DNA from: Antedon bifida
Taxonomy: Eukaryota > Echinodermata > Crinoidea > Comatulida > Antedonidae
Assembly: GCA_963402885.1 (NCBI GenBank)
Contig: OY727093.1
Coordinates: 20,025,409-20,089,408, forward strand
Reading direction: 5' to 3'
Length of the DNA stretch: 64,000 nucleotides
Position numbers and translations under genes: made by a program. The stretch's first letter is position 1. Every line of letters begins with the position of its first letter. Shown here one piece after another: positions 44,401-52,018 of the stretch. The notes beneath the pieces were generated by a model. That model was not told the origin of the DNA, did not search any database, and saw only the letters and a program-made list of their open reading frames with translations.

Positions 44401-44827
44401 CCTCTCGTGGATGGTCTTTAGGCCTAGCCTAGCTAGGCTTAGTTTTGTAGGCCTAGCTGGTAAACATCGGTAACGTACGAACATCGTACGCTAGCTATAT
44501 ACCTAGCCTGACGTATAGTTGCTGCATTAATTGTCAATTGTCATTCTATTTTTGCCAGACTCCGTTGATACAAATCGGGGAAAACCCGGTATTTTTGCTG
44601 AAAAGTTAGGAGTCTTCCATTTGTTTTGGCCTCACGATCCAAACTCAAGAATAATATTTAAGGTATTAAGATAACCCCAAAAAACATATTCCTACTAACA
44701 CTGGGCAATTACCTACCTTACTATCCAGGTTAATAACTCTCTTGCCAGATGTTGTTCCATGTTCAAAGATTACATTATGAATGCCATCACTTAGAGATAC
44801 ATCCCATTGTGCAACAATATCCGACAT
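32341..44827 (-). CDS. FAIM: FAIM (Fas apoptotic inhibitory molecule), four coding exons
   Basis: FAIM is a small, conserved all-beta cytosolic protein, known in mammals as an inhibitor of death-receptor apoptosis and linked to protection against protein aggregation. Splicing 44827-44717, 39470-39248, 36466-36417 and 32490-32341 gives a 177-residue protein, close to the roughly 180 residues of the short animal form. Hallmarks are MSDIVAQWDVSLSDGIHNVI, EHGTTSGKRV, WMFKLVG, GFAYEYSLEVDGKSLKKF, MDVWCNGSKL, GEFVDDGTETNF and the C-terminal VDDVEIAESTL. All introns are GT-AG with consistent phases and there are no stops, so the gene looks intact. Introns of 3.9, 2.8 and 5.2 kb are packed with mobile elements. 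It converges on ATIC. Confidence 0.95.
32619..33760 (-). mobile_element. Helentron-like element, family B, 3'-end copy
   Basis: Reading the minus strand, the element ends ATGATCACCTATAATTCGTC, a loop, GTGACAAATTAAATTCTAG (CTAG at 32623-32620), then host TT. The adjacent interior matches the copy at 56097-57685 (ACATGCACGTACGTTAA, GCCATCCTATGAC, AAGATGACAATTTCGAAAGATAA, ATCCGATAGGCTTAATTTTTAT). No 5' hairpin is seen, so the right limit is approximate. It lies in FAIM intron 3. Confidence 0.6.
34262..34326 (-). repeat. tRNA-like sequence (T arm and anticodon arm)
   Basis: The minus strand folds a 5 bp anticodon stem TCTGC/GCAGA around ATATCAA and a T arm CCGGG-TTCGAGC-CTCGG, with a B box GGGTTCGAGCC. 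The acceptor stem is not complementary and no clear D arm exists, so it is probably a tRNA pseudogene or SINE head. Confidence 0.45.
34390..36019 (+). mobile_element. Helentron-like element, family A relative, interrupted
   Basis: The interior matches family A (GTTGTGACGTCATCATATGG, ACGTTTTCTGGAAGCTGTTG, GATGACGTCATCATGTTC). The 3' end has GCACGTGGCG, a shortened hairpin GTGTCAAAGTGACAAG and TTCAAATCTAG (36016-36019), then TT. The 5' hairpin is absent. An unrelated element at about 34978-35640 splits it near its 3' third. Confidence 0.55.
34978..35640 (-). mobile_element. CCTCCGCC-ended non-autonomous element
   Basis: The left end reads CACTCCGAGAGTGCATACCT then CCGCC; the right end (35606-35630) reads ATACCTCCTTGGCGGAGGTA. 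On the minus strand the right end leads into a (GTTTGTTT)n block (35573-35590) and AGCAGGATTACTCAAAAAG. Similar ACCTCCGCCAAGGAG ends occur at 43429. I recognise this layout as a widespread invertebrate repeat whose class I cannot fix. It also contains a TGGGACCA word cluster at 35463-35510. Confidence 0.5.
36417..36466 (-). CDS. FAIM: FAIM third coding exon
   Basis: A 50 nt exon completing the split Glu codon and encoding KDTMDVWCNGSKLPTA. Acceptor TAAATACAG, donor GTAAGT. Confidence 0.93.
36545..37200 (-). pseudogene. CR1/L2-like LINE C-terminal fragment
   Basis: Frames on the minus strand read YIPQVDAAVSKANRMLGMI, LIHLYVSLVRLHLKYCSVV, RLQRVQDRFV, RSIFDLQFLYKCMNSCFN, FHVKAVGCRTRNSKFFC and, after a shift near 36830, VNVTKNVFISRICLLYN. 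This is the post-RT region of a CR1/L2-like LINE. It ends with a GCGGGTTTCCCGC hairpin, GAATGAGATTATG and A/T-rich AATAAA repeats (about 36560-36630). The RT domain is missing. It lies in FAIM intron 2. Confidence 0.7.
37862..38290. repeat. Imperfect tandem duplication (about 200 bp units)
   Basis: Two units share TTCACTCAAT, ATATTATTTAATAAATAAAT, CAGTACTACTTGACAT, ATAATATCTTGT and ATGGTAAATT-like phrases, at 37862-38060 and 38066-38270. Confidence 0.55.
38291..39247. other. FAIM intron, nothing recognised
   Basis: No repeat family or exon is seen apart from AT-rich sequence and scattered CpG-containing phrases. Confidence 0.4.
39248..39470 (-). CDS. FAIM: FAIM second coding exon
   Basis: Encodes EIFRKNWMFKLVGREVFYIG through GIDTRIVF plus the first base of a Glu codon. 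Acceptor CCTGACAG, donor GTGAGT. Confidence 0.95.
39667..39684 (+). repeat. Poly-G run of 18
   Basis: Eighteen consecutive G residues lie in FAIM intron 1 (C-rich in the FAIM transcript). The run may form G-quadruplex DNA; its length is prone to sequencing error. Confidence 0.8.
39700..40030. mobile_element. Helentron-like family B interior fragment
   Basis: AAGATGACAATTTCAGAAGA, GGCCATATGATTATGTCA and GATGATGTCATCAAATGAA echo the interior of the family B copy at 56.4-56.8 kb. No ends are seen. Confidence 0.4.
40749..41095. mobile_element. Word-array element, AAGTCGGCCC type
   Basis: The left end ACGGGTGCAGGTCAACTCGG leads into about six 16 bp units of TCAAGTCGGCCCnAAG type (40762-40866). 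The right end (41044-41095) carries inverted units GGGCCGAGTTAAC, GGCCGAGTTGAC and GGCCGAGATGAC. The 170 bp core is AT-rich and non-coding. Confidence 0.6.
41395..41460 (-). mobile_element. Terminal fragment of the TTAA-target element
   Basis: On the minus strand TTAAAGACCCATTCCCTACA followed by ATTGTTGACGTTTTGT matches the left terminus of the element at 42094. Only about 60 bp remain. Confidence 0.5.
41470..42090. other. FAIM intron 1, nothing recognised
   Basis: AT-rich and A-rich sequence without coding or repeat structure that I can name. Confidence 0.4.
42094..42733. mobile_element. TTAA-target inverted-repeat element (piggyBac/Kolobok-like MITE), complete
   Basis: TTAA at 42095-42098 is followed by AGACCCCTTCCCTGCAATTT. 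The other end reads AAAAATGTAGGGAAGGGGGCT followed by TTAA (42727-42730). The inverted termini match at about 17 of 20 positions. A TTAA duplication is diagnostic for piggyBac-type and Kolobok transposons. The 630 bp interior has no ORF. Partial copies lie at 41395-41460 and 44236-44640. Confidence 0.7.
42778..43208. mobile_element. Word-array element, AACCGGTTA type
   Basis: The left end GGGTCCTGTTTCAGC and the right end GCAGCAGAAACAGACCC form inverted termini. Inside are repeated AACCGGTTAAAA, AACCGGCTAAAA, AACGGTTAAAAAC, AACGGTTATT and AATCGGTTTA words. Length 431 bp, no ORF. Both sides are flanked by TT. Confidence 0.6.
43427..43790 (+). repeat. CCTCCGCC repeat with TG-rich block and two diverged tandem units
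   Basis: ACCTCCGCCAAGGAGATTAT and TTTTCACCCCTGTATGTTTG lead into a TG-rich block (43455-43515). Two units of about 145 bp follow (43516 and 43660) with TTTTCATCCGATTCTCACCA or TTTTTATCCGATTCTCACCA, GCCACAATGAT and GGTCAAGGTC. Its start matches the inverted end of the element at 34978-35640. Confidence 0.5.
43791..44235. other. FAIM intron 1, nothing recognised
   Basis: AT-rich sequence between two repeats; no coding or element signature seen. Confidence 0.35.
44236..44640. mobile_element. TTAA-target element, truncated copy
   Basis: About 400 bp are nearly identical to 42094-42500 (TTAAAGACACCTTCCC, GTGAGAAACAATGCACTACC, AACATCGTACGCTAGCTATA, GGAAAACCCGGTATTTT). The copy stops at CCTCACGATC, so the right terminus is missing. 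It lies close to FAIM exon 1. Confidence 0.65.
44717..44827 (-). CDS. FAIM: FAIM first coding exon
   Basis: Encodes MSDIVAQWDVSLSDGIHNVI through GKRVINLDSK (37 codons), donor GTAGGT. The ATG is preceded by TTAAATGTAG|GTAAAAAT, a good acceptor about 9 nt upstream, so the 5' UTR is probably split. Confidence 0.93.
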
Positions 44828-45235
44828 ATTTTTACCTACATTTAAGCGGCAATAAAATAATATATTAAGCAAACCAAATGAAACAACAATTCTCACATAC
44901 GCATCACAAGCAAGGTTATCAAAGTATCGTTATCGGTAGATCCGACAAGCGCACATAGTAGAGTAGGTTAGGTGGGTGCATAGGCATAGAAAGAACGTAT
45001 CATTTGTTAAATAAATACTCTATTACTAATTATAAACTATTTTAACTATTAATTTCTTTTCAGAAATAACATTTTTTACAATGATTTTCAAAGAGCACAC
45101 ATTCACAAACTTCTTGCAACCTGTAAAATAAACAAATATTGACCAGAACCAATAACCGCAAATACACTGGATGATTTTTATCGGAACCAAAATAAAACAT
45201 GATTGATTTTACCATATTGAACACAAGACTATATC

Positions 45236-45375
45236 GGGGGATACAGGTCAACTCGTACCCATGCCAACTCGTACCCACATTTTGTCTTACTCATACCCAA
45301 TATTTTGGCTCACTCGTACCCATCATGGACTGGTTTGTACCCATCATAGGCTGGCCCGTACCCATGTTTAATGCT
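45236..45375. mobile_element. Word-array end, ACTCGTACCC type
   Basis: GATACAGGTCAACTCGTACC starts a run of six or seven degenerate units (ACTCGTACCC, ACTCATACCC, TTTGTACCC, GCCCGTACCC) separated by AT-rich 8-14 bp spacers. No opposing array is nearby, so it is a single end. The family also occurs at 61137-61512. Confidence 0.5.
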
Positions 45376-45702
45376 ATTTAAAGTATTTATAGTACATTTA
45401 AACCTAGTTTTTTACATTGTTAGATACCAATCATAATGATCGATATATAATGGCGAAAACTTCTGACCTAAAAAGTATATATGTACAGACTCATACGAAA
45501 AAAGCACAGCTTCCACCGTATTCAATTTGGGTATCCTAGCCAAGTTAATAATTGAGGGCACTGTTGTAGATGGAAGATGTCATTGGCTGCTTAGTCCTGT
45601 GTGATGAAGTCTTAAATTATTATAATAAGTAGGCCCATGCCTACTATATTTATTGCTGCATTCTATTTTTTTATGAATAAGTTATTAATATATTATTAAA
45701 AT

Positions 45703-46215
45703 TTAATTGCCTTAAACAAACGTGTATATGATCATTTCACTGAATTATTTACAAAATAAATGGAAAACGATCATACGTCATTGTTGCGTTGTTTATTTGA
45801 CAACTATAAATGCATGTTTTTTTTTTATAAAAGGGAAATCCTCAGTCAGCAAAAACACGTAGCTATTATAGAGGAAACATCTACAAAAATGTTTATCACC
45901 TAAACAAACTGTGTATCATCATTTTACTGAATTATTTAATAAAAAATATATGGAAAACGATCATGTCATTAATGCGTTTTTGACACACCCTATAAATGCG
46001 TAGGGAAATTCCGGTCAGCAAAAACACGTAGCTGTTATAGCTAAATTGCCTTAAACAAACGTGTATATGATCATTTCACTGAATTATTTAATCAAAAAAT
46101 ATATGTAAAACGATCATATGTCATTACTGCGTCGTCTATTTCAACACCCTATAAATGGATGTTTTTTTTTTTATAAAAGGAGAATTCCGGGTCAGCAAAA
46201 ACACGTAGCACGAAA
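45703..46215. repeat. Three-unit tandem repeat (about 145-190 bp)
   Basis: Units share CCTTAAACAAACGTGTATAT, GATCATTTCACTGAATTATT, AAAACGATCAT, CTATAAATG and GTCAGCAAAAACACGTAGC, starting near 45703, 45898 and 46044. The region continues to 46360 with CCTGCAGGTTTTTTGCTTAA and GGGAGTTGTTAATTC, and reappears inverted at 62170-62600. Confidence 0.65.
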
Positions 46216-46623
46216 TCTACGAGTAATTTGTACCACATAGCCCTCCTGCAGGTTTTTTGCTTAAAACAGGGAGTTGTTAATTCAAACAATCTTATATACC
46301 AGTAAAATGTACAATGTGTTTTTATTGAATCTAAATAGAAATATATATATTATAAAAATTGATAACTTGTATAAAAATGATACGTAATGGTACTTTACCT
46401 CTGCTTAATTGAATTGTAATATGTACTGTACATTACTATACTAAAACAGTAAAATGATTTTTCTAAATTAAATGTTCTCTACGTAATAAAAGACACAAAC
46501 GTACGTTCTCTATTATACAGATATTGCCTGCTTAGAGGTGGCCTGCTGGGTTGGGTGAAGCTAGGCTAGGCCTCCTATAGTATTTGTATTGTATGTATAA
46601 CAAGCCTGCCTAGTCACCTTACC

Positions 46624-46810
46624 TTGCGAAGAATAATATACAGATAATTACTAATTAATGATTCCTTGGCAATAAAATATTCACTTAGGCCTAGGTCGTT
46701 TAAATTAACAGAAGAATTTCCATCAATAAGCCTATTAATAATAATATTATAATCAGGTAGGCCGAATAAACAATTCGTCTTCTTCTCTTCGAGGAGCCGA
46801 ATCACTGGAT
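46624..46810 (-). other. FAIM: Probable 5' leader exon of FAIM
   Basis: A minus-strand segment ends at CTTCGCAAG|GTAAGG (donor at 46623) and precedes the acceptor 9 nt upstream of the FAIM ATG. It contains an open frame without ATG (VIRLLEEKKTNCLFGLPDYN to YLYIILRK). Because the frame is open over about 60 codons, a coding role cannot be excluded, but no family resemblance is recognised. Confidence 0.4.
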
Positions 46811-46880
46811 GTTCAGCGCGTACTAGTTACTAGGTTACTACCGTGAGTATTGACCAATCACAAACGGTGTTTCATCGCAT
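46811..46880 (-). promoter_or_regulatory. FAIM: Possible FAIM promoter
   Basis: An inverted CCAAT box (TGACCAATCAC on the plus strand, 46850-46860) lies about 40-50 bp upstream of the putative leader exon. No TATA box is seen. Confidence 0.3.
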
Positions 46881-46963
46881 TTAGGGAGGACTAATAACAA
46901 ATGAGGGCGCTATGTATGCATAGCTTAAATAGTTTAGAATATTAATTTCTTCAAGCAAGTTCC

Positions 46964-47036
46964 GTGGCGCAGCGGTTGAAGCGTTGTCTTGTGATGGAGT
47001 GACAATTTAATCGGGAGTTCAAGACCCACTAGATGA
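46964..47036 (+). repeat. tRNA-derived sequence (SINE head or tRNA pseudogene)
   Basis: TCCGTGGCGCAGCGGTTGAA has an A box (TGGCGCAGCGG), and GGGAGTTCAAGACCC has a B-box-like core at tRNA spacing. The anticodon stem is poor (TTGTC/GACAA with a 12 nt loop), so it is not a functional tRNA. Confidence 0.5.
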
Positions 47037-47401
47037 CTTGTTTATTTATCGGCAAATGCGAGTGTTGCCACACGAAAATTACACAGTCAATATCATCGTA
47101 CTCGAGAATTTATATGATTAATGACAGGGACACGATAATTACGCGAAAATTACTCAGTCAATATCATCGTTCTCGAGGATATATACGATTTACGATCCTC
47201 GCAGCGGTAGTCATGTGATGCAATTTCAACCAATCACGTTCACATATTTACATGTAATATAAAAATATATTATATTTAAATGAATGTTAACAAATAAATA
47301 TGGCTAATTAAACAATGTTTACAATCAATGGTCATTTTTATTGGCACACATTTCTCTGAAACCTGTAAAATAAAAATAAAAACAATTTAAATATATTATA
47401 A

Positions 47402-48420
47402 CTAGATTTAATTCGTCACTAACGAATTATAGGTTATATGCATTGATTTAAATAAAGATAATTGATTTTTTAAAAGATATATTGATTGATTGATTTTCTC
47501 AGAATCTTTATTTATGATAGGATCTTGCTAATGCAAATACAATTATCACAATCCGATCAAAGATCCCTCTGCGTGATGATTACTGCCTCTCCGCTGAAAA
47601 GTCTGCCGACATTTCCGCTTGGGCTGCTCCGTAAATCTCTTTTACCAGTTTCTTCCAATCGGATCTTTCATCGGCTAGTTCTTTAAGTTGTTTGATGTCT
47701 TTCTTGGTTTTCAATTGTCCGGGATACTTGATGTTTGTGTTCTGCTTATGTCGTTGCTGAGAGTTATTGGTAGGGTGGTTCTCGGTCTTCCTCGAAATTT
47801 TATATTGGTAGTGTTGCTGAAATAATAGCTTATTGCTGTGTTGGCTGGTGTACATGGGTCTTGTCTAAGTATGTGACCCAATAGTCTCCATCTTGCGTCG
47901 ACTATTTCTAACGAAATTGGTTTTGTTTCTGTCCTGTATAAATTTATGTTCGATATCCTGTCTGGGAATATCCCTCTGCGTATAATGTCATAAACCACAT
48001 TTGCTACATAATAACATGGAGAAAAAGATACTTTTTATCTAGATGTCATTGTAAATCATATGTATAATCATACACTAAGAAATAAAACAAATACAAACAA
48101 TACGGATAATAAAAAAAAAATCTTATTTCGTTTCCCAAAGTGAGACTCGATCTCGGTACCTTGAATGCCATAGACGTGAGCACAGACCACCGAGCCATAC
48201 ACAACTGACTAAAAGTTAAAGAAAGATGCCTGCATGTATTTACTACTATGCAGTAACCACTTTGGTGCAGATAGATTATTACATACCACAATGAATTATA
48301 ATGTTTTACTATGATGACATCTTTAAAAATTTAAAAAAAATGATACACTGTCAAACTATATACTTTCAACTTTAATATATGAACATTTTAAGGAAGAAAG
48401 TTAATGTTAAGTTTGTTATT
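47402..48420 (-). mobile_element. Composite repeat: Helentron-like 3' end carrying a LINE tail and a SINE
   Basis: The plus-strand left edge ACTAGATTTAATTCGTCACT is an inverted family B' 3' terminus (hairpin, CTAG at 47402-47405, then TT on the minus strand). Upstream on the minus strand come AAATCAATGCATATAACC, a LINE C-terminal region (47580-48000) and the SINE-like segment matching 8110-8530. Related but internally deleted versions occur at 7.37-7.65 kb and 8.1-8.5 kb. The 5' limit is uncertain. Confidence 0.5.
47575..48000 (-). pseudogene. RTE-like LINE C-terminal fragment
   Basis: Two overlapping minus-strand frames read VYDIIRRGIFPDRISNINLY, SLEIVDARWRLLGHILRQD, CTPANTAISYYF, KFRGRPRTTLPITL, then KTKKDIKQLKELADERSDWK and KLVKEIYGAAQAEM. 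The RWRLLGHILR and RGRPRTTLP motifs are typical of the tails of RTE-like endonuclease/reverse transcriptases. One frameshift near 47720 separates the frames. The RT is absent. Confidence 0.7.
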
Positions 48421-49500
48421 TCGGCCTAAGAAAATGTCATAATTTGTTTGATTGTCGAAATTAATTTTTAAAATTTAATATGCAATTAATGATGACTTAA
48501 TCAACTTTTATTCTCTTAATTTCATAATAAATCATTACATGATGATACATAGGCCTACACTTCAAGAAAATGAAATGAAAAATAGGTGTTCCCGAGCATT
48601 CTGACGATCTATATTAATTTTAAAATTTAGCATATTTTCACCATTTTGTTAACTTACACATGCGTAGCCTGTCACTTTTGACGTGCTCGTATAACGCAAT
48701 TTCCAGTTGAAAAGTTAATAAAATACGATGATATTATTAAAGAAAGGTTGTAAAACAGAAATCTGGCAAAAAGAGTGCATATTAATGTTTGACGCGCAGT
48801 GCGCGCGCAAAAATATGCGCACTCATGGCAATTTTTTAAACAATATTGAAAATTTTAAGCGCGTGTACGCATGTACAAGTCGCACTTTATATTTCATCAA
48901 AACAATATTTTTTTAAATTATAATTAACGATGTATAAGACGCACTTTATATTTCATCAAAACAATATTTTTTTAAATTATTAATATTATTGTAATAATAT
49001 ATTTTGTTATATCTACAACGGCGTCCTTTATTTAGATTTTTTCTTAGCTAGGCTCAGCCGCGCCCAGCCTCAACAAGAATGGAAGTCCCCCATTCCGTCA
49101 GTTCTTTCTAACTTGTTATTCCTGAGGTTCGCACCCGCAACATCGAGTGCATCACCGTGTGTAATACGTGTGTGTGGGCTAGCCTTTTTCGAGAGGGAGC
49201 ACAGACAATCTTATTTGATTAGTATCTATGTATCCAAGTGTGTACGCTAGGTCCATGCTATAATCAACTGGAGAATATACTAGTTGAATACAGTACACCA
49301 AGAAGGGCTCGCGCTGGGGGGTACGGCGGTCGGGCGTATATATAACTATAATACTATTCCAATCGTAAACGTTTAAAAATGAAATCCCTAAATTAAAACA
49401 GCTCCTGGCCATAATGAACAAATCTTTTCATCATATTTAGTATTACATCACGCTAAAATGCCTTGAAAACTAGGCAGAAGCAGGTTGCCGTTACGTTAAT
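48421..49500. other. Intergenic, with Helentron-like and possible tRNA-like scraps
   Basis: At 48540-48900, phrases such as GACGCGCAGTGCGCGCGC and AAAATATGCGCACTC resemble decayed Helentron-like interiors. A 50 bp phrase containing AGTCGCACTTTATATTTCAT or AGACGCACTTTATATTTCAT is duplicated at 48875 and 48935. On the minus strand near 49125, GCGGGTGCGAACCTC is B-box-like. No gene is seen. Confidence 0.35.
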
Positions 49501-49935
49501 ACATAATAATAATAATAAAAAACTTTATTTAATCACGGTAACACTTGTTCACCTCAATGGTGTTTTTCGACAAGGCCGTAAGACATTATACACTATTTAG
49601 CAATTAAACAATTAACAACAAGAGTTTAACTTGACAATGACAATGACACTTAATACTAAAGATATTAATTAAATTATTAATAAGGATTTAACCAAAAACT
49701 GAAAATCTTAATTTACACATCTACATCAATATTAAATTACAGTATTAAAACAAATTAGAATTTTAAAATTTGTAAAATCCAAATCGTACAAAAGAGTGAA
49801 CACCAATATTAACATTAAGAAAGTAATTACTTACAAATAAATGCTCTAACATATTAACCTTATTGAATTGAAAATCTTAAATACATTTCTGACATCATAT
49901 AATTTGAACTATAGTATACTTAAATATAATGGTAA

Positions 49936-51993
49936 TCATACATTTTTTAATTTTAATTTAAAATTAAAAGATGTTTTTACATTTTTTATGTCATCACTTA
50001 GTTCATTCCATAATTTAGCACCTCTATAAGACAGGCTCCGTTTTTTATAGTCCGTTCTAGGTTTAGGTAGCATTAGTTGATCTTGAGATCTTGTGTCATA
50101 ATGATTTTCTTTGATATGAAATCTGTTTATTAGGTAAGTTGGTGCTAAATTATTGGTAATTTTGAACATAGTGATGGCTTCATTTATATACAAACGTTTC
50201 TCAAGATTATCAAAGTTAAGGCTGTGCAAGGCTTCACTACTAGAATCACTTCTACTCTTCTTAGTTATTATTTTGGCAGCTCTGTTTTGCATAACTTGAA
50301 GTTTGTTACTTTGTAGTTGGTTTGAACGTCCCCAGACAACATGGCAGTATTCAAAATAGGGAGCAATTAACGATTTGTACATTGTACATTGAGTATTTTT
50401 TGGTAAAATAGAATTTGCTTTTTTGAGGTAGTAAAGTCCTTGCAGTGCCTTACCTTTTACATAGTCAGTATGTTTATTCCAAGAGAGATTATCAATATCA
50501 TCAATAATCACACCAAGGTGTTTACAATGTTTGACACGATTTAGCTTTTGACCATCAATATTTACATTTAAATCATTAATTTTTGAAGTTTTTTGTGAAG
50601 TACTTATAATCATATATTCAGTTTTCTGTACATTTAAACTAAGTTTATTTTTAATGAGCCAGTTTTTAATACTATTTAAGTCAACATTTAGAGCTTCAAT
50701 TACATCATTAATATTGTCAGATGAGTAATGAATAGCTGTATCATCTGCATACATGGAAACGTTACTATTTTGTATATTTTGAGGCAGATCATTAATATAA
50801 AGTAAGAATAGTAATGGGCCTAGAATAGACCCCTGTGGAATGCCACAGGTACTTTTACATGTGCTTGACGAGACACCATTTACACTTGTAATATGATTTC
50901 TATCTAGCAGGTAGTGTTTTATCCAGTTTATTACATTATCTTGGAGATTGAAGGATTTTAGTTTTTTAAGTAGGAGCTCATGGTTTACAGTGTCAAATGC
51001 TTTTTTTAAATCAATCATTGCAATGCCTATATACTTTCCTTTATCAATGGATTCAAGCCACTCTTCAGTTAAATTAAAGAGAGCAAAAGTGGTTGAGTAT
51101 CCTGGTCTAAAACCTGACTGATGCTCATATATCATATCATAGGAATGTAGATAGGAATAAATTTGGTCAAAGACTACTCTTTCAAGAATTTTAGAGAGAA
51201 CAGGCAGAACCGAAATAGGTCTGTAGTTGCTTCTTTCAGTTTTATCACCACCTTTATATATGGGACAGATTTTAGCACTTTTCCATTTGGCAGGGAATGT
51301 TGATGTTGAGAGAGATAAATTTATTAAGTAGGTGAGTGGATACACAATAGAATCTTTTGCTACATTTATAAGGTAGGCTGGAAGCATATCATTTCCAGTC
51401 GCCTTTTTTATTGAGATAGAAGTTAATAGTTTATATACATATTCACAGTCAATATTTTCAAAGTTAAATTTTTCGGGATTTTCAACATTTGTGTTTTGTA
51501 CAAAATCATCATTATTTACATTCGGAATTGTTTTAGCAAGGTTTGGACCCACATTAGAAAAATACTCATTTAAAGCATTAGCTATATCACTAGAATTAGA
51601 CTGTGTACCACTCTCACTTTTCAGATTTGTTATATCAGTATTTTTACTTTTGCCAGGAACAATGAGTCTTATGTTTTCCCAGATCTTTTTGGGGTTTTTA
51701 GTATTAAGTTGATCTGAGAAGTAATCCTGTTTGCATTGTTTAATTTTTGAATTAACTTCATTTCTTTTTGCTCGATATTCATCCCATAAGGGTGCACTGT
51801 TCTTCCTTATGGCTTTCCGTTTTAATGCGTCTCTTTCTTGTATACTTTTTATCAGATCCTTTGTTAACCAAGGGCTTTGTTTATGCCTGACTCTTCTTTT
51901 TCTTAGGGGTGCATGTTTATTAGCCACTTTTATGAACTTATTTTCAAAATCTTCAAGGGCCTTATCAATGTTATCATGTTTTGAAATTTCCAT
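49936..51993 (-). CDS. CR1-group LINE ORF2, reverse transcriptase part
   Basis: A 685-codon open frame. Residues 1-150 are the post-endonuclease linker (APLRKRRVR, PWLTKDLIKS, KKIWENI). The RT blocks are KKATGNDMLPAYLIN (196-210), YRPISVLPVLSKILE (257-271), HQSGFRPGYSTTFAL (291-305), MIDLKKAFDTVNHELL (326-341), GIPQGSILGPLLFLLYINDL (384-403) and MYADDT (414-419). CKHLGVIIDD and RGAKLWNELSDDIK follow in the C-terminal region. Catalytic Asp328 and Asp417/418 are present. The frame continues upstream of the first Met as DLLNVNW to the insertion at 52018, so the Met at 51993 is not the real start. It copies LINE RNA by target-primed reverse transcription; this copy lacks a connected endonuclease. 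Confidence 0.9.
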   Translation of the reverse strand: MEISKHDNIDKALEDFENKFIKVANKHAPLRKRRVRHKQSPWLTKDLIKSIQERDALKRKAIRKNSAPLWDEYRAKRNEVNSKIKQCKQDYFSDQLNTKNPKKIWENIRLIVPGKSKNTDITNLKSESGTQSNSSDIANALNEYFSNVGPNLAKTIPNVNNDDFVQNTNVENPEKFNFENIDCEYVYKLLTSISIKKATGNDMLPAYLINVAKDSIVYPLTYLINLSLSTSTFPAKWKSAKICPIYKGGDKTERSNYRPISVLPVLSKILERVVFDQIYSYLHSYDMIYEHQSGFRPGYSTTFALFNLTEEWLESIDKGKYIGIAMIDLKKAFDTVNHELLLKKLKSFNLQDNVINWIKHYLLDRNHITSVNGVSSSTCKSTCGIPQGSILGPLLFLLYINDLPQNIQNSNVSMYADDTAIHYSSDNINDVIEALNVDLNSIKNWLIKNKLSLNVQKTEYMIISTSQKTSKINDLNVNIDGQKLNRVKHCKHLGVIIDDIDNLSWNKHTDYVKGKALQGLYYLKKANSILPKNTQCTMYKSLIAPYFEYCHVVWGRSNQLQSNKLQVMQNRAAKIITKKSRSDSSSEALHSLNFDNLEKRLYINEAITMFKITNNLAPTYLINRFHIKENHYDTRSQDQLMLPKPRTDYKKRSLSYRGAKLWNELSDDIKNVKTSFNFKLKLKNV

Positions 51994-52018
51994 CCAATTT
52001 ACATTTAGCAGATCTAGT

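Noticed and set aside
45703-46215. CRISPR-like array
   Set aside because: Units are 145-190 bp, imperfect, without unique spacers, and the window is clearly eukaryotic.
46964-47036. Functional tRNA gene
   Set aside because: A and B boxes are present but the anticodon and acceptor stems do not fold properly.
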